Shown here one piece after another: positions 1 through 7,940 of a stretch of DNA of 64,000 nucleotides (its first letter is position 1; every line of letters starts with the position of its first letter). This DNA is from Deltaproteobacteria bacterium (GTDB lineage: Bacteria > Myxococcota_A > UBA9042 > DTJE01): assembly GCA_029547805.1 (NCBI GenBank), contig JAKPOP010000014.1, positions 232,962-296,961 of the forward strand, given 5' to 3'. The notes below the pieces were generated by a model that was not told the DNA's origin, did no database searches, and was given only the letters and a program-made list of their open reading frames with translations. The translations under genes were made by a program, and so were the position numbers.

Positions 1-232
1 CGTGGAGGCGCGGCCTCGGGGCATCGGGGGCGGGACGTTGGCCACCCGGGTTCGCCGGGGAGGCTGGCCCGCGGTGGTCTGGGCCCGGCAGGACGGAACG
101 GCCCACCAGCCCAACGAGTATTGCTGGCTGCCGAACATCCTGGGCGATGCCCGGGTCCTGCTTCGGTTGATGATCGAGGAGGAGCGCCCCGAGGGGACCG
201 AACCCGGAGGGGCCGCGCAGGGAGGGACGTGA
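1..232 (+). CDS. M20-family metallopeptidase, C-terminal fragment
   Basis: This is the last 76 codons of a gene cut by the left edge of the window. The motif GGGT near the start and the stretch WARQDGTAHQPNEY match the C-terminal end of M20 peptidases and succinyl-diaminopimelate desuccinylase-like enzymes. In that family, a GGGT loop and a late His followed by a PNE segment belong to the catalytic domain that binds the zinc pair. The substrate cannot be told from this fragment. Its TGA stop overlaps the ATG of the next gene (TGATG), so the two are almost certainly co-transcribed and translationally coupled. The short tail rich in Glu, Gly and Pro looks disordered. Confidence 0.75.
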   Translation, partial: VEARPRGIGGGTLATRVRRGGWPAVVWARQDGTAHQPNEYCWLPNILGDARVLLRLMIEEERPEGTEPGGAAQGGT

Positions 233-1407
233 TGGAGATTCAGAGGCTGCAGCGGGCGATTCGGGAGGCGGGGTTCGACGGGTGGCTGTTCTGCGATTTC
301 CACAACCGGGACCCCCTGGCCTACCGGATCCTGGGCATGGATGGGGGGAAGTTCACCTCCCGGCGGTGGTTCTACTGGGTACCGGCCCAGGGAGAACCGG
401 TCCGCCTGGTGAGTCGCGTCGAGCCGTCTCGACTGGACGAGATTCCGGGGCAGAAGCGGTTCTACCTGTCGTTCCAGGAGTTGCAGGGGGCGTTGGCCGG
501 GCTGCTCCAGGGGCGTCGCGTGGCGATGCAGTGGTCGCCGGACCACGCCATTCCCTACGTCAGCACCGTGGACGGCGGGATGGTGGACCTGGTGCGGTCG
601 GCGGGGGCCGAGGTCGTCTCCTCGGCGGACCTGGTCCAGGTCTTCGAGGCGGTGCTCGACGAGGAGGGCTACCGGAGCCACCTCTCGGCCGGGGAGCGGG
701 TGCACCGGGTCAAGGACGAGGCCTTCCAGCGGATCCGGGAGTCCCGGGCCAGCGGGAACCCGGTCACGGAATACGAGGTGCAGTGCTTCATCGTGCAGCG
801 CTTCGAGGACCTCGGCCTCACCTGCGAGGGGGAGCGGCCCATCGTCGGGGTCAACGACCACCCGGCCGACCCCCACTTCGAGCCGACGCCCGAGAATGCC
901 CGGCCCATCCGTCCCGGAGACACCGTGCTGATCGACCTCTGGGCTCGGGATCGGGCCCCCGGGAGCATCTGGCACGACATCACCTGGTGCGGCGTTGTCG
1001 GAGACCGCCCCCCGGAGGAGTACGTCCGGATCTTCGACGTGGTGCGCCGGGCCCGGGACGCCTGCATCGCCTTCATCCGGGACCGCCTGGGCCAGGGACA
1101 GGAGTGCCGGGGCTACGAGGCCGACGAGGCCTGTCGGGCGGTGGTCCGGGAGGCGGGCTACGGCGACTTCTTCATCCATCGGACGGGGCACTCCATCGGC
1201 ACCGCCGTGCATGGCAACGGAGCGAACCTCGACGGCCTGGAGACCCGGGACCTGCGGCGGCTGGTCCCGGGGATCTGCTTCAGTGTCGAACCGGGGATCT
1301 ACCTGCCGGGCCGCATGGCGGTCCGGACCGAGGTGGACGTCTTCATCCGCCCCGACGGGCAGGTGGAGGTCACGGGCCCGGCCCAGCAGGAACTGCTGCT
1401 GCTGTGA
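232..1407 (+). CDS. M24-family metallopeptidase (Xaa-Pro aminopeptidase/creatinase fold)
   Basis: The protein has 391 residues: an N-terminal creatinase-like domain (about 1-150) followed by the pita-bread M24 domain. All five expected dinuclear-metal ligands can be picked out: Asp235 (VLIDLW), Asp249 (WHDITW), His320 (RTGHSIG), Glu353 (SVEPGIY) and Glu367 (RTEVDV). The catalytic site is therefore intact, and the length fits family members of about 360-440 residues. It probably acts in the cytoplasm on proline-containing peptides. I chose ATG 232 because GGAGGG lies 5 nt upstream and the ATG overlaps the stop of the M20 gene. An upstream in-frame extension to 121 has no such support. The exact substrate is not visible. 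Confidence 0.85.
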   Translation: MEIQRLQRAIREAGFDGWLFCDFHNRDPLAYRILGMDGGKFTSRRWFYWVPAQGEPVRLVSRVEPSRLDEIPGQKRFYLSFQELQGALAGLLQGRRVAMQWSPDHAIPYVSTVDGGMVDLVRSAGAEVVSSADLVQVFEAVLDEEGYRSHLSAGERVHRVKDEAFQRIRESRASGNPVTEYEVQCFIVQRFEDLGLTCEGERPIVGVNDHPADPHFEPTPENARPIRPGDTVLIDLWARDRAPGSIWHDITWCGVVGDRPPEEYVRIFDVVRRARDACIAFIRDRLGQGQECRGYEADEACRAVVREAGYGDFFIHRTGHSIGTAVHGNGANLDGLETRDLRRLVPGICFSVEPGIYLPGRMAVRTEVDVFIRPDGQVEVTGPAQQELLLL

Positions 1408-1430
1408 ATCCCCTGGCAGGGGGAGGGGAT
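1408..1430 (+). terminator. Weak hairpin after the M24 gene
   Basis: The arms ATCCCCT and AGGGGAT form a 7-bp stem with a 9-nt loop directly after the M24 stop codon. No T-tract follows, so its role as an intrinsic terminator is uncertain. The rest of the 141-nt convergent gap to 1549 shows nothing I recognise. Confidence 0.2.
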
Positions 1431-1548
1431 CCGCCCGTCTCCGCACGCCGCGCACGGTAGCGGTTCGCCCGCTTCCGGAGGGCTTCGCGCCCCGTCATCC
1501 GGCTGCCACGCGTGAGCGGTCCGTCCGGGCGGCCGGGACCTGGCGTCC

Positions 1549-2268
1549 TCACTCGGGGGAGGACTCCCGGACCCAGCGCCGGAGCCGCCAGGGCATCTTC
1601 AGGGACTCCCAGAAGATCCCGCCGGCCAGCTTGGACTCGCCGCGGGTCCGGTCCGGGAAGGTGATGGGCACCTCGACGATGCGCTTGCCGGCCCGGTGGG
1701 CCCGGTAGTTCATCTCCATCTGGAAGGCGTAGCCCGTGGCCCGGACCTTGCGGAGGTCGATGTCCAGCAGGGTCTGGCGGCGCCAGGCCTTGAAACCGCC
1801 CGTCAGGTCCCGGACCTGCATGCCGAGGATCGTCCGGGCATAGAGGTTGCCTCCCTGGCTCAGGAGTCGCCGCTTCCAGGGCCAGGACTCGGTCTCGCCG
1901 CCCTTCACGTAGCGGCTGCCGATGACCAGGTCCGCCTGTTCCAGGGCCGCCAGCAGCGACGGGAGCAGTCGGGGCTGGTGGCTGAAATCGCAGTCCATCT
2001 GGACGATCACCTCGAATCCCCGGTCCAGGCACCAGGTGAAGCCCGCGACGTAGGCCCGCCCCAGGCCCTCCTTGCCTTCCCGGGCCAGCAGGTGGATCGC
2101 GGGGTCCGTCGCGGCCATCCGCTCCACCAGGGCCCCGGTGCCGTCGGGGCTGTGGTCGTCCACGACCAGGACCTCCGCCTCCGGGACCACCCGGCGGACC
2201 TCCGGGATCAGCAGGGGGACGTTCTCGGCCTCGTTGTAGGTCGGGATGACGATGATCGTCCGGTCCAT
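1549..2268 (-). CDS. GT2 polyprenol-phosphate mannosyltransferase (DPM1-like)
   Basis: The 239-residue protein is a soluble GT2 enzyme of the dolichol/polyprenol-phosphate mannose synthase group. It shows the N-terminal VIPTYNEAENV, the nucleotide-binding VVDDHSPDGT (Asp37-38) and the metal-binding DCD at 92-94, then a conserved DLTGGFKAWRR region. There is no C-terminal membrane anchor, as in the soluble DPM1 class. Such enzymes transfer mannose (sometimes glucose) from the sugar nucleotide to a lipid phosphate, giving a donor used by GT-C enzymes. Its neighbour 80 nt upstream in the same direction is a GT87-like membrane enzyme, a plausible user of that donor. GGAGG lies about 10 nt before ATG 2268. 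An apparent long upstream extension of the frame is only stop-free DNA inside the neighbour. Confidence 0.85.
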   Translation of the reverse strand: MDRTIIVIPTYNEAENVPLLIPEVRRVVPEAEVLVVDDHSPDGTGALVERMAATDPAIHLLAREGKEGLGRAYVAGFTWCLDRGFEVIVQMDCDFSHQPRLLPSLLAALEQADLVIGSRYVKGGETESWPWKRRLLSQGGNLYARTILGMQVRDLTGGFKAWRRQTLLDIDLRKVRATGYAFQMEMNYRAHRAGKRIVEVPITFPDRTRGESKLAGGIFWESLKMPWRLRRWVRESSPE

Positions 2269-2348
2269 CGGGGAGCCCTCCGCCACCAGCACGGCGGCAT
2301 TGTGCCACAGTTCGGGGATCGGAGGTCGGACCCCCTGCGTTCCTGCGC

Positions 2349-3494
2349 TCACCGTGGAGGTGGCATCTCGTTCTGGCGCACGACCAGAAGGACCGCCGCC
2401 AGCGGGACCAGGGTCGGGACCAGGGCCAGGAACGGCCATCGCGGTGTCCAGAAGAGGGCCGGGAATGCCGAGACCCCCGCCACCAGGGCCGTGGTTCCCC
2501 AGTGGATCGCCGCGGCGGAAGGCCCTCTCCCGGCGACGAAGGCCCCCTGGGCGCCCTGCCGGACCAGCAGCATCCCGGCCAGGAAGACCTGGGGAAAGGA
2601 CATCGTCCAGGCGATGGGGGCGCAGGCATGGACGAGGGTCCCCAGCAGCGCCCACTCGGGCACCGGGTCCCGCCGCGTCCCCGGCCGGCGTCGCCACCCC
2701 AGCATCCAGGCGGCGAGAATTCCCGCCGCCAGCGCCGGCCATGGGGAGGGGGGCTCCCCGCCGAAGGTCCACCAGGCCAGAGAGACGAGGGAGAAGTTCC
2801 GGACCTCCCGGGCATGGAGGTCCACCTGGCCCCCCGAGAGGCGGAGGAATTCCTCCGTGTGGGGGAGCAGCAGGCTCCCGGCGGCCACCAGGAGGCCCGC
2901 CATCGCTGCCCGGGCCAGGGAGGACTCCCGGTGCCGGAGGGCCGCTGCGACCAGGAAGACCAGATAGATCCCCGGCATCGTCTTCAGGAGGGTCGCGGCG
3001 CCCAGCAGCAACCCTGCCGGGATCGGGGCGCGGCGCAGGCCGATCAGGGCCAGCAGCGGCAGCCAGGCGACCCAGATGGCGATGTTGCCGGTGCCGATGG
3101 ACCCCAGGGTCACCGGCGAGAACAGCCAGAAGGCCGACAGCAGCCCCAGGGGCTGACGCCCCAGTCCCGCGGCCAGGGGCAGCGTGACGACCACTCCGAG
3201 GGACGCGGCGGTGTTGAGCCAGAAGGCCAGGCGGGCCCGATCCAGCGGGGCCGGGTCCGGCAGCAGCGAGAGGCCCAGGGCCAGTGCCGGCGGGTAGAGG
3301 TAGCACCGCTCCCCCTCCTGGTAGGGGCTTCGCCCCTCCCGGATCGCCCGGGCCGCCTCGGCATAGCACTGGACGTCGTTGTCCACCTGGGGACGGACGG
3401 CCGGTTCCAGACGCCAGGTCCACCAGGCGACGCCCAGGGCCACCCAGGCCAGCAGCCACACGGGCAGGCTCAGCGGACGCGACAGGGCGTTCAT
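2349..3494 (-). CDS. GT87/DUF2029-type membrane glycosyltransferase
   Basis: This 381-residue protein is hydrophobic almost throughout and should span the inner membrane about nine to eleven times. Features of the GT87 (PimE-like alpha-mannosyltransferase, DUF2029) family are visible: an early Asp-rich external loop (VDNDVQCYAEAARAIREG), the YPPALAL segment, and LLKTMPGIYL in the middle. Family members use polyprenyl-phosphate mannose on the outer face of the membrane. That fits the downstream DPM1-like gene, 80 nt away and in the same direction. ATG 3494 has GGAGG about 10 nt upstream and gives a sensible N-terminus running straight into the first membrane helix. The 65-codon upstream extension is Pro/Arg-rich and unlikely to be real. 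Confidence 0.75.
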   Translation of the reverse strand: MNALSRPLSLPVWLLAWVALGVAWWTWRLEPAVRPQVDNDVQCYAEAARAIREGRSPYQEGERCYLYPPALALGLSLLPDPAPLDRARLAFWLNTAASLGVVVTLPLAAGLGRQPLGLLSAFWLFSPVTLGSIGTGNIAIWVAWLPLLALIGLRRAPIPAGLLLGAATLLKTMPGIYLVFLVAAALRHRESSLARAAMAGLLVAAGSLLLPHTEEFLRLSGGQVDLHAREVRNFSLVSLAWWTFGGEPPSPWPALAAGILAAWMLGWRRRPGTRRDPVPEWALLGTLVHACAPIAWTMSFPQVFLAGMLLVRQGAQGAFVAGRGPSAAAIHWGTTALVAGVSAFPALFWTPRWPFLALVPTLVPLAAVLLVVRQNEMPPPR

Positions 3495-3608
3495 GACCGG
3501 GGGCCTCCGTCCCGGAACCGATGATGCCATGAAACCCCGGGAGTCCGGCAGGACGGGGGCCCCCGAGGTCCCTGGCGGGGGCGGTGGCCCGCCGGACCCG
3601 CGACTTTC

Positions 3609-3637
3609 TTGACAGGCCGGGGGCCTCGCCCTAGGCT
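3609..3637 (+). promoter_or_regulatory. Sigma-70-type promoter of the barrel-protein gene
   Basis: TTGACA (3609-3614), 17 nt, then TAGGCT (3632-3637). The start codon lies 18 nt further on, with AGGAGG between. The same -35/-10 style recurs before many genes in the window. Confidence 0.55.
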
Positions 3638-3654
3638 CCCGGCAGGAGGCCTCC

Positions 3655-4572
3655 ATGCCGGCGAGTCGTTGGGTCCTGGTCCTGGCCACCCTGCTGGCGA
3701 CGGCCGTGCCGGCCCGGGCCCGGGAGGACGGGGCGCCGGCCCGGGCCCTGGGGATGTCCGACGCAGTGCGGTCCCTGGGCTTCGGAACCTCCGGGCTCTA
3801 CTTCAATCCGGCAGCGATGTCCCAGGTCATGTCCTACACCATCGACATCGGCTACGGCTGGCGGTCCTGGGGCGGGGCCCACAATGCCCACCTCTCCTTC
3901 GTGGACAGCAAGACCAACCCCGACGTCGCCGGCGGGGCCGGGTACACCTATGCCCACCGGAGGAAGGGAGACTTCACGACCCAGACCCACGACCTCCGGT
4001 TCGGGGTCAGTTCCGTGGTCCGGGGAAAGGGGATTCTCTTCTGCTATGGCGGGGGCTTCCGGTACATGAAGGTCGAGCGCAACGGGCCCGGGACCACCTA
4101 CGACATGAACAAGTGGGCCCCGACGCTGGACCTGGGGGTCCTGCTGGGCGTCAACGACCTGATCTTCATCGGCATCTCGGCCCAGAACATCCTCAAGATG
4201 CCCGTGGCCAAGGCGCCCCAGGCCCAGGATCGGATCTTCTTCGGGCCTCGGACCGTCGGGATCGGGGTCGGGTTGCAGTACTCGATCCTCCACTGGGGCG
4301 TGGACGTGGACATCGACCTCCAGAGCAAGGGGGACAACAAGGCGACCGTGAGTCCGATGACGGGACTCGAGGTGGTGCTGGCCCAGACCATCGCCCTCCG
4401 GGTCGGGTTCCACTGGGACCGGGTCAGCAATCTGGCCCACGACCAGTATCGAATCTCCGGGGGTCTGGGCTACATCAGCCGCTATGTTGGAGTGGACGTG
4501 GGCTATTCCCACGACGTGAAGCACGCCTCGGACTACGTCATCGAGTCCTCGATCCGGGTCTTCTTGCCCTGA
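3655..4572 (+). CDS. Secreted outer-membrane beta-barrel-like protein of unknown function
   Basis: The 305-residue protein begins with a clear signal peptide (about 1-22, ending AVPARA). The mature part has an N-terminal stretch of the type SLGFGTSGLYFNPAAMSQ, as seen in PorV/PorQ/FadL-like and UPF0164-like barrels. Alternating hydrophobic/polar strands rich in Gly and aromatic residues follow, and the chain ends in a strand-like IRVFLP. I infer an outer-membrane barrel of about 12-14 strands, but the family is not certain. The gene stands alone behind its own promoter, and AGGAGG lies just before the ATG. A lipid or hydrophobic-compound transporter, or a scaffold protein, are both possible. 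Confidence 0.65.
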   Translation: MPASRWVLVLATLLATAVPARAREDGAPARALGMSDAVRSLGFGTSGLYFNPAAMSQVMSYTIDIGYGWRSWGGAHNAHLSFVDSKTNPDVAGGAGYTYAHRRKGDFTTQTHDLRFGVSSVVRGKGILFCYGGGFRYMKVERNGPGTTYDMNKWAPTLDLGVLLGVNDLIFIGISAQNILKMPVAKAPQAQDRIFFGPRTVGIGVGLQYSILHWGVDVDIDLQSKGDNKATVSPMTGLEVVLAQTIALRVGFHWDRVSNLAHDQYRISGGLGYISRYVGVDVGYSHDVKHASDYVIESSIRVFLP

Positions 4573-4598
4573 CGGTCCCGATTGTCTTACAGTAGGTT
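4569..4598 (+). promoter_or_regulatory. Promoter-like pair before the Kazal lipoprotein gene
   Basis: CTGACG, 18 nt, then TAGGTT. It overlaps the stop codon of the preceding gene and lies 24 nt before ATG 4622, with GGGAGG in between. Confidence 0.4.
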
Positions 4599-4621
4599 CG
4601 TGTGTCTGGCGGGAGGATCCG

Positions 4622-6049
4622 ATGCGGAACGGACTGTGGACCGGGATGCTTGCCCTGGCCCTGGCCTGTGGCGGTGGGGGTGGCAATCGGGATGTCGGAA
4701 TTCCCGACGAGGGTCCCGGGGACATCCAGGACGTTCCACTCCTGGACGAGGTCCCGGTGGATCCGGGAAATCCGGATGACGGTTCGGTGCGGGACCTCGG
4801 GGAGGACCCGGGCCAGGACCTCGCGCTGGACGAGGGCATCGGCCCGGTGGACCAGGGGGGCCAGGATCAGGTCCAGCCGCCCCAGGACGTCGAGGACACG
4901 ACCATCCCGCCCCTCTGCCCCTGCGACGAGACCATCCAGGAGCCGGTCTGCTGGCTCGACGGCCAGCAGAAGGTCGAGTTCAAGAACGACCGCTGCGCCA
5001 GGTGCGCCCTCTGCGCCCCGGGGCCCGACTGCGTCGGATGCACCGGCACGAAGCAGGACTGCGTGGACGTCCCGGCCCCGAACTACATCTCCTGGAAGGG
5101 GTCGTGCAGCGAGTGCCCCTGCCGGCTCCAGGACGAGTGCGACCTCCTGACCTATCCCGCCTGCGGCAGGGTCTGTGCGGACAAGGGGGGCGTCCCGACC
5201 GAGTACGCGGACCTCTGCGCGATGAAGGCCGACTTCGGCTGCTACCCGGACTACGCGGAAAACCTGCTGAACTTCGGGGGGTGCGTGGCCCCGGCCTGCG
5301 AGGCCTGCCTGGGCCTGACCCAGAACCCGGTCTGCGGCAGCGACGGCAAGACCTACCGGAACCAGTGCGAACTGGTGAACTGCCCCTCGGAGGCCGGCGT
5401 GACCCGGACCTGCCTGGGGGCCTGCGTGGGCCGCGACTTCTGCCCGTCATGCCCCGTGGCCTGCGACCCGGTCTGCGGCGACGACAACGTGACCTACGGC
5501 AGCCCCTGCGCGGCGACCCAGTGCGGCACGAAGGCCCGGCAGGTCCAGTATGCAGGCCCCTGCTGTCCCGAGTGCGAGGGGGACCCGCTGGTGGAGACCT
5601 GCGCCAACGACGGCAAGGCCTACCCGAACCTCTGCGTGCTGCTCTGCCAGGGGAAGCAGCCCTGCGGCGACGCGGGCCCCCAGGTCTGCGGGCTGGACGG
5701 GAAGACCTGGCCCAATCTCTGCTGGGCGACCTGCAAGGCCGGGGGCCAGTACCACGCCGGGGCCTGCACCCGCCTGTGCGAGACCTGCCCCGCCGAATAT
5801 CACCCGGTCTGTGCCACCTCGCCGGCGGGGACGCCCCAGACCTACCAGAGCGACTGCCACAAGACCTGCCTCGGGGGTACCGGCGGGACCCCGGGCCAGT
5901 GTGGTGCCTGCACGACCATCTGCGGCACCTACGAGAATCCGAACGACCCCAATGGCCCGGTCTGCGGGGAGGACGGCATCACCTATCCCTCCTCCTGCTT
6001 CCCCCAGAAGTGCCTGAACATCTCCTGGAGGGCCGGGTCCTGCACTTGA
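4622..6049 (+). CDS. Lipoprotein with multiple Kazal-type protease-inhibitor domains
   Basis: This 475-residue protein starts with a lipoprotein signal peptide (LALAC, Cys16), followed by an acidic Asp/Pro/Gly linker to about residue 95. The remainder is Cys-rich. At least six modules carry the Kazal core xVCGxDGxTYxNxCxxxxC, for example VCGSDGKTYRNQC, VCGDDNVTYGSPC, VCGLDGKTWPNLC and VCGEDGITYPSSC. Kazal domains are tight-binding serine-protease inhibitors. On a surface lipoprotein they would protect the cell from its own or foreign proteases, which suits a bacterium living among proteolytic predators. The reactive-site (P1) residues differ between modules, so specificity may be broad. A disulfide-forming VKOR-DsbA protein lies 30 kb away. 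The next gene overlaps its stop codon. Confidence 0.8.
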   Translation: MRNGLWTGMLALALACGGGGGNRDVGIPDEGPGDIQDVPLLDEVPVDPGNPDDGSVRDLGEDPGQDLALDEGIGPVDQGGQDQVQPPQDVEDTTIPPLCPCDETIQEPVCWLDGQQKVEFKNDRCARCALCAPGPDCVGCTGTKQDCVDVPAPNYISWKGSCSECPCRLQDECDLLTYPACGRVCADKGGVPTEYADLCAMKADFGCYPDYAENLLNFGGCVAPACEACLGLTQNPVCGSDGKTYRNQCELVNCPSEAGVTRTCLGACVGRDFCPSCPVACDPVCGDDNVTYGSPCAATQCGTKARQVQYAGPCCPECEGDPLVETCANDGKAYPNLCVLLCQGKQPCGDAGPQVCGLDGKTWPNLCWATCKAGGQYHAGACTRLCETCPAEYHPVCATSPAGTPQTYQSDCHKTCLGGTGGTPGQCGACTTICGTYENPNDPNGPVCGEDGITYPSSCFPQKCLNISWRAGSCT

Positions 6050-6936
6050 GGGGCGACCAGAGGTCACTGCCGGCCTGCCGGTCCCGGATGCTCTCGCTGG
6101 CGATCTGCCTGGGGCTCCTGGGGTGTCCCGGGGAAAAGACCTCCCCGGGGCCGGCGCCCGACGGGCCAGCCCGCCGCATCGTGAGCCTGCTTCCGAACGC
6201 CACCGAGATCCTCTTCGCCCTCGGGGCCGGGGACCGGGTCGTCGGGGTCACCCGCTACTGCGACCGGCCTCAAGAGGCCCTCGGTCTGCCCCGGGTGGGG
6301 GGCATCCTGGACGTCTCGGCCGAGGCGGTGCTGGACCTGCGTCCGGACCTGGTGGTGGGGTCTCCGACGGTGCTCCGGGGTCCCCTGGCGGACCTCCTGG
6401 ATCGGGCAGGCGTGGGGCGCCTGGCGTTGACCTTCGAGGGGGCCGGGGACGTGGAGCCGGGCATCCGGGCCCTCGGGAAGGCCCTGGGGCTTCAGGCCGA
6501 GGCCGAGGCCCTCTGCCGGACCTGGCGACAGGAGTGGGACGCCCTCCGGGACGCCCTGCGCCGGGACCCGCCCCTTCGAGTCCTGGTCGTGGTGGGTCGG
6601 GCCCCCCTGGTGGTTGCCGGGGAGGAGTCGTTGCTGGGGGCCCTGGTGCGGCACCTGGGCCTCGAGAACGTCGTCCCGGGACCCCTGGCCTGGCCCATCT
6701 GGTCCCGGGAGGAGGTCCTGCGGGCCCGGCCGGACCTGGTCGTGGACGCGGTGGCGGAGGAGGACGCCGCCGGGGGCCCCGAGGACCTCGGGCTGCCGGG
6801 GACCCCGGTGGTCCCGATCCCGGATCGGGGAATCCTGCGCCCGGGGCCTGGCTTTCCGGCAGCGGCGGCGGCCCTGGTTCGGGAGATTGGCCGCCGGTGG
6901 GAGGGCCGTCCGGGGGTCCGGGGGGACTCCCGATGA
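6046..6936 (+). CDS. BtuF/FecB-type substrate-binding lipoprotein of an ABC importer
   Basis: This is a class III periplasmic binding protein. After a lipobox (GLLGC) comes the typical RIVSLLPNATEILFALGAG start, then DRVVGVTRYCDRP and a second lobe ending near residue 290. The family carries cobalamin, haem or ferric siderophores to a BtuCD/FecDE importer, encoded directly downstream with 4-nt overlaps. The start is uncertain. ATG 6088 would leave a signal peptide with no positive charge, so I prefer TTG 6046. That start overlaps the Kazal stop codon, adds several arginines, and has GGAGGG 13 nt upstream. No TonB receptor is in the window, so the ligand (B12 most likely, iron chelate possible) remains open. 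Confidence 0.75.
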   Translation: MRGDQRSLPACRSRMLSLAICLGLLGCPGEKTSPGPAPDGPARRIVSLLPNATEILFALGAGDRVVGVTRYCDRPQEALGLPRVGGILDVSAEAVLDLRPDLVVGSPTVLRGPLADLLDRAGVGRLALTFEGAGDVEPGIRALGKALGLQAEAEALCRTWRQEWDALRDALRRDPPLRVLVVVGRAPLVVAGEESLLGALVRHLGLENVVPGPLAWPIWSREEVLRARPDLVVDAVAEEDAAGGPEDLGLPGTPVVPIPDRGILRPGPGFPAAAAALVREIGRRWEGRPGVRGDSR

Positions 6937-7940
6937 GGCGACGGTGGTCCCCCCCGGTCTTCCTGGGCGTCTCGGCGGTCCTGCTGGGGGTCTTCCTGGT
7001 CCTGTCGTGGGTCGTCGGGGCCACGGCGCTGGACGTCGGGGCCGCCTGGAACGACCCCGGGTCCATCGATCGCCTGATCCTGCTTCGGGAGCGGATTCCC
7101 CGGTCCCTCCTGGGGGCGATGGTCGGGGCGGCCCTCTCGGTGTCGGGCCTCGTCTTCCAGGCCGTGCTCGCGAACCCCCTCGCCGACCCCTACGTGATCG
7201 GGGTCGCCGGCGGTGCGGCCCTCGGGGGGGCCGTGGTCCTGGCGGTGCCGCTGATCGCCGCCGGGGGTCAGGCGACGGTCTCCCTGGGGGCCTTCGCCGG
7301 GGGCCTGCTGGCCATCGCCTTGAACTGGACCCTGTCCCGAGGCCGCCGGGGGACCCTCCGGGCCTACCACTTCCTGCTGGTGGGGGTGGTGCTCAATGCC
7401 GTGGCCTCGGCGGCGGTGATGTTTCTCAAGACGGTGGTCCGGGCCGAGAAGGCCCAGGAGATGCTCCTGTGGTTGATGGGCACCCTCTCGACGGACGTCC
7501 GGGAGCCGTCCACCCTCGGGGTCGTCTTCGGGTTGGTGGCCCTGGCATTTCTGTGGCTGTACCGGCTGGCCCCGGCCCTCAACGCCCTGACCCTGGGCGC
7601 CGAGGGGGCCTCGGTGCTGGGCGTCGACCCGGTCCGCACGACCCGGCAGGTCTTCCTGGCCGGTTCGCTGCTGGTGGCCACGGCGGTTTCGGTTTCGGGC
7701 CTGATCGGCTTTGTGGGGCTCATCGTGCCCCACGCCGTCCGGCGGGTGATCGGGTCGGACCACCGCTGGACCCTGCCGGCCTGCGCCTGCGCAGGCGCCG
7801 CCTTCCTGGTCCTGGCCGACTGGGGGGTCCGGGCCCTCTTCCCGGTCTTCCATACCGAGTCCCCCGTGGGGGTCCTGACGGCCCTCGTGGGTGGTCCCGC
7901 CTTCGTCTGGCTGCTGCATCGCACCGAGGAGGTCCCGTGA
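6933..7940 (+). CDS. BtuC/FecCD-family ABC importer permease
   Basis: This 335-residue membrane protein has about nine to ten helices. It shows family hallmarks: RIPRSLLGAMVGAALSVSG near the start, the NPLADPYVIGVAGGAALG segment, the LGVDP loop (GASVLGVDPVRTT) and the cytoplasmic GLIGFVGLIVPHAVR that couples to the ATPase. Two copies would form the channel for cobalamin or a ferric siderophore. The gene overlaps the binding-protein stop codon (ATGA) and is itself overlapped by the ATPase (GTGA), so the three form one unit. Confidence 0.88.
   Translation: MRRRWSPPVFLGVSAVLLGVFLVLSWVVGATALDVGAAWNDPGSIDRLILLRERIPRSLLGAMVGAALSVSGLVFQAVLANPLADPYVIGVAGGAALGGAVVLAVPLIAAGGQATVSLGAFAGGLLAIALNWTLSRGRRGTLRAYHFLLVGVVLNAVASAAVMFLKTVVRAEKAQEMLLWLMGTLSTDVREPSTLGVVFGLVALAFLWLYRLAPALNALTLGAEGASVLGVDPVRTTRQVFLAGSLLVATAVSVSGLIGFVGLIVPHAVRRVIGSDHRWTLPACACAGAAFLVLADWGVRALFPVFHTESPVGVLTALVGGPAFVWLLHRTEEVP

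Noticed and set aside
282..1460. Long overlapping frames on both strands of the first genes
   Set aside because: They lie out of frame within clear M24 coding sequence and have Arg/Pro/Gly-rich composition typical of GC-rich shadows.
2246..3187. Plus-strand frame over the GT87 gene
   Set aside because: Pro/Gly/Arg-rich shadow of the minus-strand membrane protein, with no domain or ribosome-binding site.
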